A DNA stretch of 49,591 nt from Sulfurospirillaceae bacterium (GCA_028692875.1 JAQUWL010000017.1:1-49591); one strand, 5' to 3'. Numbered from the stretch's first letter, positions 27,264 through 44,902 are shown. Made by a program: numbers and translations. The notes: generated by a model from the letters alone, not told the origin.

Positions 27264-27512
27264 ATGACGTTGAACGAAGCGATGACTGAGATGCGCTACA
27301 GTGGTGTTGAGGAAGAGGATATTGAGGCAGTTATTGAGACTTGTAAAAAAAAGGGTATAACTCCTCAAAATTTAGACAAAGAGCTTCAAAGCAGAGGCTA
27401 TGATGCAGTATTTAGTTTTGAATATGATGAGTATGAGAGTTGGTATGAGGGTGGCAGTGGTGATTCTTCGCACAAGTCATCGGGAAAACAAAATTTATCA
27501 AGAAACGATTAA
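27264..27512 (+). CDS. Small acidic protein of unknown function (82 aa)
   Basis: I do not recognise a family. The first 50 residues are helical and acidic (LNEAMTEMRYSGVEEEDIEA, with KKKGITPQNLDKEL in a helix-turn-helix-like layout). The tail is rich in Gly/Ser/Asp/Tyr and probably disordered. The gene has a promoter-like TATAAT 34 bases upstream, and the start is supported by GAGAAGG. It is followed after 2 bases by the SnoaL-like gene, so the two are probably one unit. Its coding-like composition and promoter make it a credible gene. Confidence 0.7.
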   Translation: MTLNEAMTEMRYSGVEEEDIEAVIETCKKKGITPQNLDKELQSRGYDAVFSFEYDEYESWYEGGSGDSSHKSSGKQNLSRND

Positions 27513-27514
27513 AA

Positions 27515-27937
27515 ATGGCTATAAAACAATCAAAACAGTTGATAGAAGAGTATTATGATGTTATCTGGAATGAAAAAAAGCTAGACCAAGTTAGCAAGTT
27601 TGTTCATACGGACGTAACGTTTAGAGGCTCTTTAGGTATGAAAGTAGAGGGTGTAAGAGGTTTTTGTGATTATGCTCAGATGCTTTTTGGTGCTTTCCCA
27701 AATCTTTACCATGCGATAGAAGATATTGTGATGGAGGGCGATAAAGTAGCAGCAAGAATCGCATACACAGGCACTCACACGGGCAAACTATTTGGATTTG
27801 AACCAACAGGCAACAGAGTGCGTTATTCTGGTGCATCTTTTTTCAAACTAGAAGATGGAAAAATTCGCGATATTTGGGTTTTGGGTGACCTTAACACGCT
27901 CTATTCCCAACTTGATATTGTTGAAAAAGCTCAATAA
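27515..27937 (+). CDS. SnoaL-like / ester cyclase-family protein (NTF2 fold)
   Basis: A 140-residue protein with the SnoaL-like polyketide-cyclase fold pattern: YYDVIWNEKKLDQVSKFVHT at the start, FGAFPNLYHAIEDIVMEGDKV in the middle, and a FKLEDGKIRDIWVLGD strand pair at the end. Members are widespread and of mixed, mostly unknown, function. Here there are no polyketide genes nearby, so a specific reaction cannot be given. It overlaps the 3' end of the convergent EamA transporter by 7 bases. Confidence 0.8.
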   Translation: MAIKQSKQLIEEYYDVIWNEKKLDQVSKFVHTDVTFRGSLGMKVEGVRGFCDYAQMLFGAFPNLYHAIEDIVMEGDKVAARIAYTGTHTGKLFGFEPTGNRVRYSGASFFKLEDGKIRDIWVLGDLNTLYSQLDIVEKAQ

Positions 27938-28782
27938 TTTTTATTTGCGTACAAAGCGTTAATAGTAAGAGTTAAAAGTATAACACCACCACCTACTACA
28001 GTATAGGCGGTGGGAACCTCTTGAAGAAAAATCCAAACCCAAATAGGTGCCAAAATAGTCTCTAGTATGGTCAAAAGACCAATCTCTGCAGGAAGAAGTA
28101 TTTTTGTTCCTTCGCCTATCAGAATTCTTGAAATAGGAGATATGAGTCCTCCCATAAGCAATAAAATTCCTAAAGCGTATCCATCTAATATATCAATAGG
28201 CGAACATATAAAAGCCAACAAAGCTACGCTCAATCCTCCCACTCCAACACAAGCAACTCGACTAGTCTCTTTATAATTTCCCAAAACAACAAAAAGTGAC
28301 GAAAAAGAGATGACGCATAAAAGTGCATAAAAGTTGCCCAAAAAGCGTGCCGAATCCAAATCATTGCCGACTATAATAAACAGTCCAGCTAAAACAAAAA
28401 AAGTTGCTATAAAAACTCTTTTAGGTGTTTTTTGCCCCAAAAAGATAAATCCAATGAGAGCACCAAAAAGTGGAGCACAACTTAAGATAAAAACCGTATT
28501 TGCAACGGTTGTATTTTTAATTGCAAGTATAAAAAAAAGATTGCTTAGACCCATTAAAAAACCACTTGAGATAATTATTTTGAAATGTTTTTTATAGTGT
28601 GTGAGAACATTTTTTTTGTCTCGCAAGAAAAAAAGCACAGTGGCACTAGCAAACATAAAAAGCCCAAAATAAAACGCAACATTAAATGCAGATACATTCG
28701 CCATCTTTATAAGTAGCGACTCAAAACTCATAAGAAAAACACCCACGGACGTAATAAGAAGTCCTCTATTTTGAGTACTCAT
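27931..28782 (-). CDS. EamA/DMT-family transporter
   Basis: A 283-residue protein with about ten hydrophobic helices in two EamA repeats, typical of drug/metabolite transporters. The first repeat ends near FIIVGNDLDSARFLG and the second includes LLTILETILAPIWVWIFLQE, the recognisable EamA closing motif. The transported compound is unknown. Single gene, convergent with the SnoaL-like gene. Confidence 0.85.
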   Translation of the reverse strand: MSTQNRGLLITSVGVFLMSFESLLIKMANVSAFNVAFYFGLFMFASATVLFFLRDKKNVLTHYKKHFKIIISSGFLMGLSNLFFILAIKNTTVANTVFILSCAPLFGALIGFIFLGQKTPKRVFIATFFVLAGLFIIVGNDLDSARFLGNFYALLCVISFSSLFVVLGNYKETSRVACVGVGGLSVALLAFICSPIDILDGYALGILLLMGGLISPISRILIGEGTKILLPAEIGLLTILETILAPIWVWIFLQEVPTAYTVVGGGVILLTLTINALYANKNY

Positions 28783-28816
28783 TTGCTGAGGAATAAATAA
28801 AAGATAAATATTTGCA

Positions 28817-29050
28817 TCATTGTTGCTCTTTGCCTCTCAGCTCTTCTTTGTAGATAAGATAAATATCCTCTAGCTTAGCCCTAGCCCATGGCGTTTTTCT
28901 GAAAAATTTCAAACAAGATGTAGTACTAGGGTTGCTTTTGAAACAATTGACATTAAGTTTTTTTGATAGCCTATCCCGCCCATAAGCATTGTATAGTTCG
29001 ACAATAATCATCTCCAAAGTAATGCCATGTAGCGGATTGTTGGAGTGCAT
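28817..29050 (-). CDS. VF530-family (DUF2132) DNA-binding-like protein
   Basis: A 77-residue protein starting MHSNNPLHGITLEMIIVEL. The conserved NNPLHG-TLE opening, CFKSNPSTTSCLKFFRKTPW and ARAKLEDIYL match the VF530 family, whose solved member is a small helical DNA-binding-like fold of unknown role. The frame continues 11 codons upstream into the SDR gene, but the ATG at 29050 fits the family start and lies just 2 bases after the SDR stop. Co-transcribed with the SDR gene. Confidence 0.85.
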   Translation of the reverse strand: MHSNNPLHGITLEMIIVELYNAYGRDRLSKKLNVNCFKSNPSTTSCLKFFRKTPWARAKLEDIYLIYKEELRGKEQQ

Positions 29051-29052
29051 AT

Positions 29053-29805
29053 TTACTCTCGCTCTACAAAAAATCCAGCCCAAGATTGTGCTGTTGGCAT
29101 AACTTCAATGCTGTTTACGTTTATATGCTTGGGAAGAGCAGAGAGCGTAAAGATGAGATTTGCGATATCTTCTCCAACAAGAGGCTGCATGCCATTGTAA
29201 ACGTTATTTGCTTTTTCTTTGTCGCCCTTAAAGCGAACTTCAGAAAATTCAGTCTTTGCAAAACCCGGTTCAATATTTGTAACTCTAACATGTGTACCTT
29301 TTAGGTCGGTTCTGAGGTTAAATGAAAACTGTTTAACGAATGCTTTTGTTGCTCCATATACGTTTCCGCCCTCATAAGGCCAATTTCCAGCTATTGAGCC
29401 AAGGTTGAAGATATATCCAGTTTTTCTCTCTATCATAATAGGCAAAACCGCTTTGGTGACATAAAGCACACCTTTTATGTTTGTATCTATCATGGTCTCC
29501 CAGTCGTTTAAATTTACATCGTTGGCTTTTTCAAGTCCCAATGCTAAGCCAGCGTTATTTACAAGGATATCAATATTTTTATACTCTTTTGGAAGTGAAG
29601 ATATGGCGGCAAATACAGCCTCTTTGCTGGTTACGTCAAAACACAAAGGATATATATCGCACTCTTTATGTTTGGTCATAAATTCCAAAAGTCTTTCATT
29701 TCTTCTTCCTGTTATGATGACTTTATCGCCAGCTTTTGCAAACATTTCGGCAGTTGCCTCGCCAAAACCTGATGTTGCTCCTGTGATAAGCACTACTCTT
29801 TGCAT
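29053..29805 (-). CDS. SDR-family NAD(P)-dependent oxidoreductase (YdfG-like)
   Basis: A 250-residue short-chain dehydrogenase. The nucleotide-binding loop is TGATSGFG (residues 8-15), NNAG is near 80, and the catalytic Ser-Tyr-Lys appears as GSIAG and VYGATKAF. It resembles YdfG, the NADP-dependent 3-hydroxy acid/serine dehydrogenase, through NIEPGFAKTEFSEVRFKGD and the QSWAG ending. I use the second ATG (29805), which has AGGAA at the proper distance; the first ATG (29811) is directly adjacent to that site. Confidence 0.85.
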   Translation of the reverse strand: MQRVVLITGATSGFGEATAEMFAKAGDKVIITGRRNERLLEFMTKHKECDIYPLCFDVTSKEAVFAAISSLPKEYKNIDILVNNAGLALGLEKANDVNLNDWETMIDTNIKGVLYVTKAVLPIMIERKTGYIFNLGSIAGNWPYEGGNVYGATKAFVKQFSFNLRTDLKGTHVRVTNIEPGFAKTEFSEVRFKGDKEKANNVYNGMQPLVGEDIANLIFTLSALPKHINVNSIEVMPTAQSWAGFFVERE

Positions 29806-29874
29806 CCGCATTTCCTATAAATATTTTTAAGTATGTATTATACTTTTTGTTGCTTTAGCTAGAAGTAAATTTGT

Positions 29875-29880
29875 TATAAT
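29875..29880 (+). promoter_or_regulatory. -10 element of the cytochrome gene
   Basis: TATAAT 31 bases before the cytochrome ATG in the divergent SDR/cytochrome region. AAGGAA lies 4 bases before the start codon. No clear -35. Confidence 0.5.
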
Positions 29881-29910
29881 TTTGCGACTAAATTTTTAAG
29901 GAAATATGTT

Positions 29911-30285
29911 ATGTTGAGACTTTTCGTTGTTTTGTGTTTTTTGAGCGGTTTTCTTTTTGCTTGTAGTGGTGCATGTTTGGAGTGCCACCCCTCTTTGCTT
30001 AAAAATGGAAAATACGATAAAGACCATGAGATTTTGGCAACTTGTGCGTCCTGTCATGAAAATCACGAACAAAAAGAGGGTTCTAAGTGTGGTGCAGATT
30101 GTTGGGAGTGTCACTCTATCAAAGAGGTTTCGGAGTCAAATATTATTGAGCACAAAAATCTTAGATATTGTGCACCTTGTCATTTAAAACTTAATATTTC
30201 AAAAGCATCTCCGTCATCATCGCTATATCGAAATGGCGATACTTTTGGTAATTTTAAAGAAATTTTCAAAGAAAAACAAAAATAG
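29911..30285 (+). CDS. Small tetraheme cytochrome c, exported (possible lipoprotein)
   Basis: A 124-residue protein with four c-type heme-binding motifs: CLECH (22-26), CASCH (45-49), CWECH (64-68) and CAPCH (87-91). Two further cysteines occur at 18 and 60. The N-terminus is a signal peptide, and LFAC at 15-18 can be read as a lipobox, so it may be a periplasm-facing lipoprotein. Extra histidines (for example H39, H52, H81) are available as distal ligands. No terminal oxidoreductase is adjacent, so it looks like a free-standing periplasmic electron carrier of an anaerobic or microaerobic chain. I do not recognise the exact family. Confidence 0.85.
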   Translation: MLRLFVVLCFLSGFLFACSGACLECHPSLLKNGKYDKDHEILATCASCHENHEQKEGSKCGADCWECHSIKEVSESNIIEHKNLRYCAPCHLKLNISKASPSSSLYRNGDTFGNFKEIFKEKQK

Positions 30286-30393
30286 TTATTTTTTAAAAAT
30301 CTACTAGTTATTAAGCGATTTGATGTACAAATACTTTATCTTTTATTTTTAAAAAAGCCCTTTCTTACACACCAATGAAGTGCCCTAAAAGTA

Positions 30394-30422
30394 TTGACAT
30401 TGAAAAACTTTTGAGATATAAT
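30394..30422 (+). promoter_or_regulatory. Consensus promoter of the tRNA-tuf cluster
   Basis: TTGACA (30394-30399), 17-bp spacer, TATAAT (30417-30422), 19 bases before the first tRNA. A full-consensus promoter, as expected for a stable-RNA/tuf operon. Confidence 0.9.
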
Positions 30423-30441
30423 TTCACCTCACGTAAAAAAT

Positions 30442-30517
30442 GCTGGTGTAGCTCAGTTGGTAGAGCAACTGCCTTGTAAGCAGTAGGTCGGCGGTTCAAC
30501 TCCGTTCACCAGCTCCA
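30442..30517 (+). tRNA. tRNA-Thr (TGT)
   Basis: GCTGGTG pairs with CACCAGC, the anticodon loop contains TGT (threonine), and CCA is encoded. First of four tRNAs leading to tuf. The T-arm reads GGTTCAACTCC, a slightly non-standard T-loop. Confidence 0.96.
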
Positions 30518-30567
30518 TTTTTATGTGAAAAAACAGTGTTTGACCAGAGATAAAATGGTGGAAATAC

Positions 30568-30652
<85 letters not shown>

Positions 30653-30656
30653 TTAA

Positions 30657-30733
30657 GCGGGAGTAGCTCAGTTGGCTAGAGCATTAGCCTTCCAAGCTGG
30701 GGGTCGCGGGTTCGAGTCCCGTCTCCCGCTCCA
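30657..30733 (+). tRNA. tRNA-Gly (TCC)
   Basis: GCGGGAG pairs with CTCCCGC, the anticodon is TCC (glycine), and CCA is encoded. Only 4 bases separate it from tRNA-Tyr. The 140 bases after it, before tRNA-Thr(GGT), show no gene. Confidence 0.96.
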
Positions 30734-30873
30734 GATTTTGTACGAAACTGGGAGCTGTTGAATTTTTTCTGCTTACTCATATACTACAGAACAAGTTCAG
30801 TGGACTCACTATAGCTTATAAGATCAATTTGTAATTGTTTGCTGATATGATACGGTTCACCACGTTGCAATCG

Positions 30874-30948
<75 letters not shown>

Positions 30949-31016
30949 TAACTTAAAAGTTTTAATAACTTTAAATTAAGATGTATTAAAAAATAAAACT
31001 CAATACGGAGGAAAAA

Positions 31017-32216
31017 ATGGCAAAAGAAAAGTTCTCTAGAACAAAACCACACGTTAACATTGGAACTATCGGTCACGTTGATCATGGTAAAACTACACTT
31101 ACAGCTGCAATTTCAGCGGTTCTTGCAACAAAAGGACTTTGTGAGTTTAAAGATTATGATGGTATTGATAACGCTCCTGAAGAGAGAGAGCGTGGTATTA
31201 CCATCGCAACTTCACACATCGAGTATGAAACAGAAAATCGCCACTATGCACACGTAGATTGTCCAGGTCACGCCGACTACATTAAAAATATGATTACAGG
31301 TGCTGCTCAAATGGACGGTGCTATTCTTGTTGTTTCTGCAGCGGATGGTCCTATGCCTCAAACAAGAGAGCATATTCTTCTTTCTCGTCAAGTGGGCGTT
31401 CCTTATATTGTTGTATTTATGAACAAAGCAGATATGGTTGATGATGAAGAGTTGCTTGAGCTTGTTGAGATGGAGATTCGTGAACTTCTTTCTATGTATG
31501 ATTTTCCAGGTGACGATACTCCAATAGTTGCAGGTTCTGCACTTAAAGCTTTGGAAGAGGCAAAAGCCGGCAAGGTTGACACATGGGGTCAAAAAATTCT
31601 TGATCTTATGGCTGCAGTTGATGCGTATATTCCAGAACCAGTTCGTGAAACAGACAAAGACTTCTTGATGCCAATCGAAGATGTTTTCTCAATTTCAGGA
31701 CGTGGAACAGTTGTTACAGGTAAAATCGAGAGAGGTGCTGTAAAAATTGGTGAGACTATCGAAATCGTAGGTATCAAAGCAACACAAACAACAACTGTAA
31801 CAGGCGTTGAGATGTTCCGTAAAGAGATGGAAAGAGGCGAAGCTGGAGACAACTGCGGTATCTTGCTACGTGGTATCAAAAAAGAGGACGTTGAGAGAGG
31901 TATGGTTCTTTGTAAGCCAAAGTCAATCACTCCACACACTGATTTCGAAGCTGAAGTATACGTACTAAGCAAAGAAGAGGGTGGACGTCATACACCATTT
32001 TTTAACAACTATAGACCACAATTTTATGTACGTACAACAGACGTAACAGGCTCTATCACATTGCCAGAAGGTACTGAGATGGTTATGCCTGGTGATAACG
32101 TAAAGATTAAAGTAGCACTTATCAACCCAATCGCTCTTGAAGAGGGTACTCGTTTTGCAATCCGTGAGGGTGGCAGAACTGTAGGTGCAGGTGTTGTTTC
32201 GTCAATTATTAAGTAA
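31017..32216 (+). CDS. tuf: Elongation factor Tu
   Basis: The 399-residue GTPase that delivers aminoacyl-tRNA to the ribosome. G1 is [11 protein letters not shown] (starting near residue 19), switch II is DCPGHADY, and G4 is NKADMVDD; the C-terminal barrel ends [16 protein letters not shown] lies 6 bases before the ATG. The gene is in the standard tRNA-tuf-rpmG position. Confidence 0.99.
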   Translation: MAKEKFSRTKPHVNIGTIGHVDHGKTTLTAAISAVLATKGLCEFKDYDGIDNAPEERERGITIATSHIEYETENRHYAHVDCPGHADYIKNMITGAAQMDGAILVVSAADGPMPQTREHILLSRQVGVPYIVVFMNKADMVDDEELLELVEMEIRELLSMYDFPGDDTPIVAGSALKALEEAKAGKVDTWGQKILDLMAAVDAYIPEPVRETDKDFLMPIEDVFSISGRGTVVTGKIERGAVKIGETIEIVGIKATQTTTVTGVEMFRKEMERGEAGDNCGILLRGIKKEDVERGMVLCKPKSITPHTDFEAEVYVLSKEEGGRHTPFFNNYRPQFYVRTTDVTGSITLPEGTEMVMPGDNVKIKVALINPIALEEGTRFAIREGGRTVGAGVVSSIIK

Positions 32217-32221
32217 TTTTA

Positions 32222-32253
32222 ACATGCAAGAAGGAAAATTCCTTCTTGCATGT
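32222..32253. terminator. Near-perfect 32-bp palindrome between tuf and rpmG
   Basis: ACATGCAAGAAGGAA pairs over 15 bp with TTCCTTCTTGCATGT, with an AA centre. It starts 5 bases after the tuf stop. With no T-run it probably works as a 3'-end stabiliser or partial attenuator that lowers expression of downstream genes relative to tuf. Confidence 0.6.
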
Positions 32254-32273
32254 AATCAACGCAAGGAAATCAA

Positions 32274-32432
32274 ATGACCGTTAAAATCGGACTAAAATGT
32301 GTAGAATGTGGCGACATCAACTACACAACAACTAAAAACAGCAAGACTCATACGGACAAGTTTGAGATGAGTAAGTATTGTCCAAGGCTTAAAAAACACA
32401 CTGTTCACAAAGAAGTGAAATTAAAAAGCTAA
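32274..32432 (+). CDS. rpmG: 50S ribosomal protein L33
   Basis: A 52-residue ribosomal protein. The sequence begins [17 protein letters not shown] and ends [13 protein letters not shown]. Zinc-ribbon cysteines are C9 and C12, but only one (C36 in KYCPRL) of the usual second pair is present, a mixed pattern also familiar from Campylobacter L33. GCAAGGA is upstream of the ATG. Too short for many gene finders, but unambiguous from sequence and position between tuf and tRNA-Trp. Confidence 0.97.
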   Translation: MTVKIGLKCVECGDINYTTTKNSKTHTDKFEMSKYCPRLKKHTVHKEVKLKS

Positions 32433-32460
32433 GTTCTGTTTTTGAACTTAGCTTACATGT

Positions 32461-32536
32461 AGGGTAGTAGCTCCAACGGTAGAGCGCCGGTCTCCAAAAC
32501 CGTAGGTTGTGGGTTCGAATCCCTCCTGCCCTGCCA
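32461..32536 (+). tRNA. tRNA-Trp (CCA)
   Basis: AGGGTAG pairs with CTGCCCT (one G-T pair), the anticodon loop is CTCCAAA with CCA (tryptophan), and CCA is encoded. A TACATGTA palindrome (32454-32461) overlaps its first base. Confidence 0.96.
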
Positions 32537-32554
32537 CTAGTCAAGGTAATACAT

Positions 32555-32734
32555 ATGGAAAAATTAAGAGCTTATTATCATCATTCAAAGGCAGAGTTAT
32601 CCAAGGTAATCTTTCCTGTAAAGGATCAGATTAGAAATGCATTTATATCTGTTTTTGTAGTTGTTACTGTTATTTCGTTATTTTTGGCTTTAGTTGATCT
32701 ATTTATGTCTTTCTCGCTATCTTCTATTATATAA
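32555..32734 (+). CDS. secE: Preprotein translocase subunit SecE
   Basis: A 59-residue single-span membrane protein stabilising SecY. MEKLRAYYHHSKAELSKVIF gives the amphipathic helix with the conserved ELSKV(I)xP, followed by one helix (about 28-52). The start at 32555 excludes a 16-codon extension that would read into tRNA-Trp. It lies between tRNA-Trp and nusG, as usual. Confidence 0.95.
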   Translation: MEKLRAYYHHSKAELSKVIFPVKDQIRNAFISVFVVVTVISLFLALVDLFMSFSLSSII

Positions 32735-32747
32735 GAGAGCGTGAAAT

Positions 32748-33278
32748 ATGGCACATAAATGGTATGCAATTCAGACATATGCAGGTAGCGAACAAGCAGT
32801 AAAAAAGGCAATAATAAACCTCGTGCAAGATCGCGGAATTTCCGAGAAGCTTGCAAACATTATCGTTCCAACTGAAGATGTTATTGAGGTTAAAAATGGA
32901 AAGAAAAAGATTAGCGAGAGAAGTCTTTATCCAGGTTATGCATTTGCAGAACTTGATTTAGATACCGCTTTATGGCATATGATTCAGTCAATGCCAAAAG
33001 TAGGAAGGTTTATTGGTGAATCCAAAAAACCCACTCCATTAAGCGAAAAAGATATTGCATTGATTTTGGAAAAAGCACAAAACAAAGGTGCACCTAAGCC
33101 AAAAATATTCTTTGAGAATGGCGAGAGTGTTAGGATTACAGAGGGTCCTTTCGCAAACTTTACCGGTTCAGTAGAAGAGTACGATATGGAACATGGAAAA
33201 TTAAAATTAAATGTTTCAATATTTGGCAGAAGCACACCAGTAGAGATACTTTATTCACAAGTTGAAAAAATAGTTTAA
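32748..33278 (+). CDS. nusG: Transcription termination/antitermination protein NusG
   Basis: A 176-residue protein with an N-terminal NGN domain ([29 protein letters not shown]) and a C-terminal KOW motif ([21 protein letters not shown]). It binds RNA polymerase at the clamp and links to Rho or ribosomal S10. It starts 13 bases after secE. Confidence 0.98.
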   Translation: MAHKWYAIQTYAGSEQAVKKAIINLVQDRGISEKLANIIVPTEDVIEVKNGKKKISERSLYPGYAFAELDLDTALWHMIQSMPKVGRFIGESKKPTPLSEKDIALILEKAQNKGAPKPKIFFENGESVRITEGPFANFTGSVEEYDMEHGKLKLNVSIFGRSTPVEILYSQVEKIV

Positions 33279-33292
33279 AAGGAAAAACGAAG

Positions 33293-33718
33293 ATGGCAAA
33301 AAAAGTAATTGGCGAAATAAAATTGCAAATTGCGGCAGCAAAGGCCAATCCATCACCTCCAGTTGGTCCAGCTTTGGGTCAAAAAGGTGTTAATATTATG
33401 GAGTTTTGTAAAGCGTTTAATGAAAAAACAAAGGATATGGCAGGTTTTAAAATCCCTGTTGTTATTACTGTTTATGCAGATAAGAGCTTTACCTTTATTA
33501 CGAAACAACCACCTGCTACGGATTTAATTAAGAAGGCAGCAGGTATTACAAGTGGTTCAAGCAATCCACTTAAAAATAAGGTCGGAACGCTTACTAAAGC
33601 CCAAGTTCTTGACATAGTTGAGAAAAAAATTGTTGACCTTAATACAAATGACAGAGAGGCTGCCGCAAAGATTATTGCAGGAAGCGCAAGAAGTATTGGT
33701 ATTACAGTCGTAGACTAA
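33293..33718 (+). CDS. rplK: 50S ribosomal protein L11
   Basis: A 141-residue ribosomal protein of the GTPase-associated centre. N-terminal [20 protein letters not shown] and the Pro-rich thiostrepton-site helix region are canonical; the C-terminal half ends [20 protein letters not shown] precedes the ATG. Confidence 0.99.
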   Translation: MAKKVIGEIKLQIAAAKANPSPPVGPALGQKGVNIMEFCKAFNEKTKDMAGFKIPVVITVYADKSFTFITKQPPATDLIKKAAGITSGSSNPLKNKVGTLTKAQVLDIVEKKIVDLNTNDREAAAKIIAGSARSIGITVVD

Positions 33719-33735
33719 TTTGAACTAACCTTTTA

Positions 33736-33755
33736 CCGCCGAGGCTTAATGGCGG
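33736..33755 (+). other. Hairpin in the rplK-rplA gap
   Basis: CCGCC pairs with GGCGG across GAGGCTTAAT, 24 bases before rplA. A candidate ribosomal-protein autoregulation or L1-type mRNA target, inferred from position only. Confidence 0.35.
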
Positions 33756-33779
33756 AAGCAAAAATATGCGGAGAAAAGA

Positions 33780-34484
33780 ATGGCAAAAAGAGTAAATAAG
33801 AGATTTCAGGAAGTTCTGAAAAAAATTGATAAAACTAAAAAATATTCTGTTGAAGAGGCTTTGGCAAATGTAAAAAATCTAGCTTCGGCTAAATTTGACG
33901 AAACAGTTGAAATCGCACTCAAGTTAAATGTTGACCCTAGACATGCAGATCAAATGGTAAGAGGCTCAGTTATTCTTCCAGCTGGTACGGGTAAAGCTGT
34001 ACGTGTTGCTGTTATTGCAAAAGATGATAAGGCTGATGAAGCAAGAGCTGCTGGAGCTGATATCGTTGGAAGTGATGATTTGATTGAAGACATTCAAGCT
34101 GGAAAAATTAACTTTGACGTTCTTATTGCTACACCAAATATGATGGGCTTAGTTGGTAAAGTAGGTCGTATTTTAGGACCAAAAGGCATTATGCCAAACC
34201 CAAAAACAGGTACCGTTACTATGGATGTTGCAAAAGCTGTCGAAAACAACAAAGGTGGACAAGTAAACTTTCGTGTTGACAAACAGGGAAATATTCACGC
34301 AGGTATCGGCAAAGTAAGCTTTAGCGAAGACAAGATTAAAGATAATTTTGAAGCATTTGTAAGAGCTATTAATAAAAACAAACCAGCAGCTTCAAAAGGT
34401 AAATATATTAAATGTGCTGCACTATCATTGACCATGAGTCCTTCGATAGAGCTTGATAATCAAGAATTGATAGATTTAAGATAA
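33780..34484 (+). CDS. rplA: 50S ribosomal protein L1
   Basis: A 234-residue L1-stalk protein. [20 protein letters not shown] and the signature [20 protein letters not shown] are typical, and the C-terminus reads [27 protein letters not shown] precedes the ATG. Confidence 0.99.
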   Translation: MAKRVNKRFQEVLKKIDKTKKYSVEEALANVKNLASAKFDETVEIALKLNVDPRHADQMVRGSVILPAGTGKAVRVAVIAKDDKADEARAAGADIVGSDDLIEDIQAGKINFDVLIATPNMMGLVGKVGRILGPKGIMPNPKTGTVTMDVAKAVENNKGGQVNFRVDKQGNIHAGIGKVSFSEDKIKDNFEAFVRAINKNKPAASKGKYIKCAALSLTMSPSIELDNQELIDLR

Positions 34485-34489
34485 TTAGA

Positions 34490-34590
34490 TATCGTTAAAT
34501 AATACATCTTTGATTGGAGACAGCAGAGGCTTTGCTTAATTCGAGAGCGATTCTCGGCTCTACTTGAAATCACCAGTCGGAAAGGAGAAA
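34490..34590 (+). promoter_or_regulatory. rplJ leader (L10-type autoregulatory RNA)
   Basis: The 100-base gap between rplA and rplJ contains GAGAGCGATTCTC-type pairing and the GGAGACAGCAGAGGC region, in the place where the L10(L12)4 complex binds its own mRNA in other bacteria. Assigned mainly from position; the structure was not computed. Confidence 0.5.
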
Positions 34591-34593
34591 AAA

Positions 34594-35076
34594 TTGACAA
34601 GACAAGAGAAAGCTGAATTTATTAATTCTCTTACTGAAGAGTTCAAATCTTCTGACGCACTAATTCTTTGTGACTACAAAGGAATGAATGTAAAAAGCAT
34701 TGAAGCGTTGAGAATAAAAGCAAAAGATTTAGGCGTTAAAGTTAGAGTTGTTAAAAACACTTTAGCGTTGATTGCTATGAACAATGCAGGCATTAGTGGC
34801 GTTGAGGTTAAAGATACAAACATTTTTGTTTGGGGCGATGACCAATTGGGTGTTACTAAAGTTGTTGCAAATTTTGCTAAAGATAACGCTATTTTTAAAG
34901 TGAAGACAGGATTTGTTGGTGGTGAAGTTGCGGGTGCAGAAAAAATTGAAGCACTTTCAAAAATGCCATCTCGCAATGAGCTTATCGGAATGCTTCTATC
35001 AACATGGATGGCACCGATTACAAACTTTACAATCGGACTTGATGCTCTTAGAGCTAAAAAACAAGAGTCAGCGTAA
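34594..35076 (+). CDS. rplJ: 50S ribosomal protein L10
   Basis: A 160-residue base of the L7/L12 stalk. The start is a TTG at 34594 (reading (f)M-TRQEKAEFINSL) with AAAGGAG 7 bases upstream; a 10-codon upstream extension is not conserved. VRVVKNTLALIAM and ALSKMPSRNELIGMLLSTWM match L10, and the C-terminal helix that binds L12 dimers is present. Confidence 0.96.
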   Translation: MTRQEKAEFINSLTEEFKSSDALILCDYKGMNVKSIEALRIKAKDLGVKVRVVKNTLALIAMNNAGISGVEVKDTNIFVWGDDQLGVTKVVANFAKDNAIFKVKTGFVGGEVAGAEKIEALSKMPSRNELIGMLLSTWMAPITNFTIGLDALRAKKQESA

Positions 35077-35210
35077 GTTTTATGCTTACATGTAAAGCAA
35101 TAAAAAAACTCTGCCAACAAAGTTGGCTAGCTTTAGTGCCCTAGTGGTCAACGCAGTCAAAGAAGCTTTGCTTTTTTGGCGTTATTAAAATAATAATTAG
35201 GAGATTTGAA
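35077..35210 (+). other. rplJ-rplL intergenic leader with small hairpins
   Basis: It holds a TACATGTA palindrome (35087) within a larger GCTTACATGTAAAGC near-palindrome, a GCCAAC/GTTGGC hairpin (35113-35127) and an AAGCTTTGC-T6 stretch. Probably involved in the raised synthesis of L7/L12 relative to L10, an inference from position. Confidence 0.4.
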
Positions 35211-35582
35211 ATGGCAATTTCAAAAGAAGACGTATTAGAGTATATTTCAGGTCTATCAGTACTTGAATTAAGTGCATTGGTAAAAGATTTTGAAGAGAAG
35301 TTTGGTGTATCTGCTGCTCCAGTTATGGTTGCAGGTGGTGGTGCTGTTGCGGCAGCTGTTGAAGAAGAGAAGACAGAATTTGATGTTATTCTTAAAGACG
35401 GTGGCGAGAAGAAAATCAATGCTATTAAAGTAGTAAGAGAGATTACAGGTCTTGGTCTTAAAGAGGCGAAAGACGCTGTTGAAGGTGCTCCTACAACGAT
35501 CAAAGAGGGCGTATCTAAAGACGTCGCTGAAGAGATTAAAAAGAAACTTGAAGAAGCAGGCGCTAAAGCTGAAATCAAGTAA
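35211..35582 (+). CDS. rplL: 50S ribosomal protein L7/L12
   Basis: A 123-residue stalk protein. N-terminal dimerisation region ([20 protein letters not shown]), an Ala/Val/Gly-rich hinge, then the factor-binding domain [20 protein letters not shown] and [22 protein letters not shown] precedes the ATG. Confidence 0.99.
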   Translation: MAISKEDVLEYISGLSVLELSALVKDFEEKFGVSAAPVMVAGGGAVAAAVEEEKTEFDVILKDGGEKKINAIKVVREITGLGLKEAKDAVEGAPTTIKEGVSKDVAEEIKKKLEEAGAKAEIK

Positions 35583-35592
35583 TTTGATTATT

Positions 35593-35622
35593 GGGGAGAA
35601 GCAATTCTCTCCTAGACTTTTT
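35593..35622 (+). terminator. rplL-rpoB attenuator
   Basis: GGGGAGAA pairs with TTCTCTCC (one G-T) around a GCAA tetraloop, then CTTTTT at 35617-35622. This is the usual place for partial termination between ribosomal genes and rpoB. Confidence 0.7.
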
Positions 35623-35638
35623 ATGGGAAACCAATTAG

Positions 35639-44356
<8,718 letters not shown>

Positions 44357-44364
44357 AAAGGATG

Positions 44365-44403
44365 GGTTAAGTTGAGCGTATTTGCTTAACTTAACCTTTT
44401 TTT
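44365..44403 (+). terminator. Rho-independent terminator after rpoC
   Basis: GGTTAAGTT pairs with AACTTAACC, followed by seven T residues (44397-44403). This separates the rpo unit from rpsL-rpsG-fusA, which must have its own promoter in 44404-44450. Confidence 0.85.
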
Positions 44404-44459
44404 AAGCGATTTTTAAATAAAATTGCGGGTATTTTCGTAAATTGACAAAAGGAAATAAT

Positions 44460-44837
44460 GTGCCAACCATTAATCAACTCGTAAGAAATGAGAGAAAAAA
44501 GGTGATTAAAAAATCAAAATCACCCGCACTTGATAAGTGCCCTCAAAGAAGAGGTGTTTGTACAAGAGTTTATACTACAACTCCTAAAAAACCAAACTCT
44601 GCTTTGAGAAAAGTTGCCAAAGTCAAATTGACAAGCGGTTTTGAAGTCATTAGCTACATAGGTGGCGAGGGACACAACCTCCAAGAACACTCCATCGTAC
44701 TTGTACGTGGCGGAAGGGTAAAAGATTTACCAGGTGTTAAGTATCACATCGTTCGTGGAGCACTTGATACATCAGGCGTTGCAAAAAGAACAGTTTCAAG
44801 AAGCAAGTACGGTACAAAAAGACCAAAAGCTAAGTAA
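44460..44837 (+). CDS. rpsL: 30S ribosomal protein S12
   Basis: A 125-residue decoding-centre protein. The start is GTG at 44460 ((f)[14 protein letters not shown]) with AAAAGGAA upstream; a longer TTG frame is spurious. [17 protein letters not shown] and [16 protein letters not shown] carry the wild-type lysines at the streptomycin-sensitive positions. Confidence 0.98.
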   Translation: MPTINQLVRNERKKVIKKSKSPALDKCPQRRGVCTRVYTTTPKKPNSALRKVAKVKLTSGFEVISYIGGEGHNLQEHSIVLVRGGRVKDLPGVKYHIVRGALDTSGVAKRTVSRSKYGTKRPKAK

Positions 44838-44902
44838 ATTTAACATACAGGTAGTGCCCTAGTTTTGGCACTATTTGAGTAAAATTTTCAACTAAAATTT
44901 GA

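Noticed and set aside
30801-30814. Sequence GACTCACTATAG resembling the core of a phage T7 promoter
   Set aside because: Only a 12-base match without the upstream TAATAC, between tRNA genes of a native operon; treated as chance, not vector contamination.
31212-31972. Minus-strand open frames opposite tuf (126 and 127 codons)
   Set aside because: Shadows of the highly conserved EF-Tu sequence without start signals.
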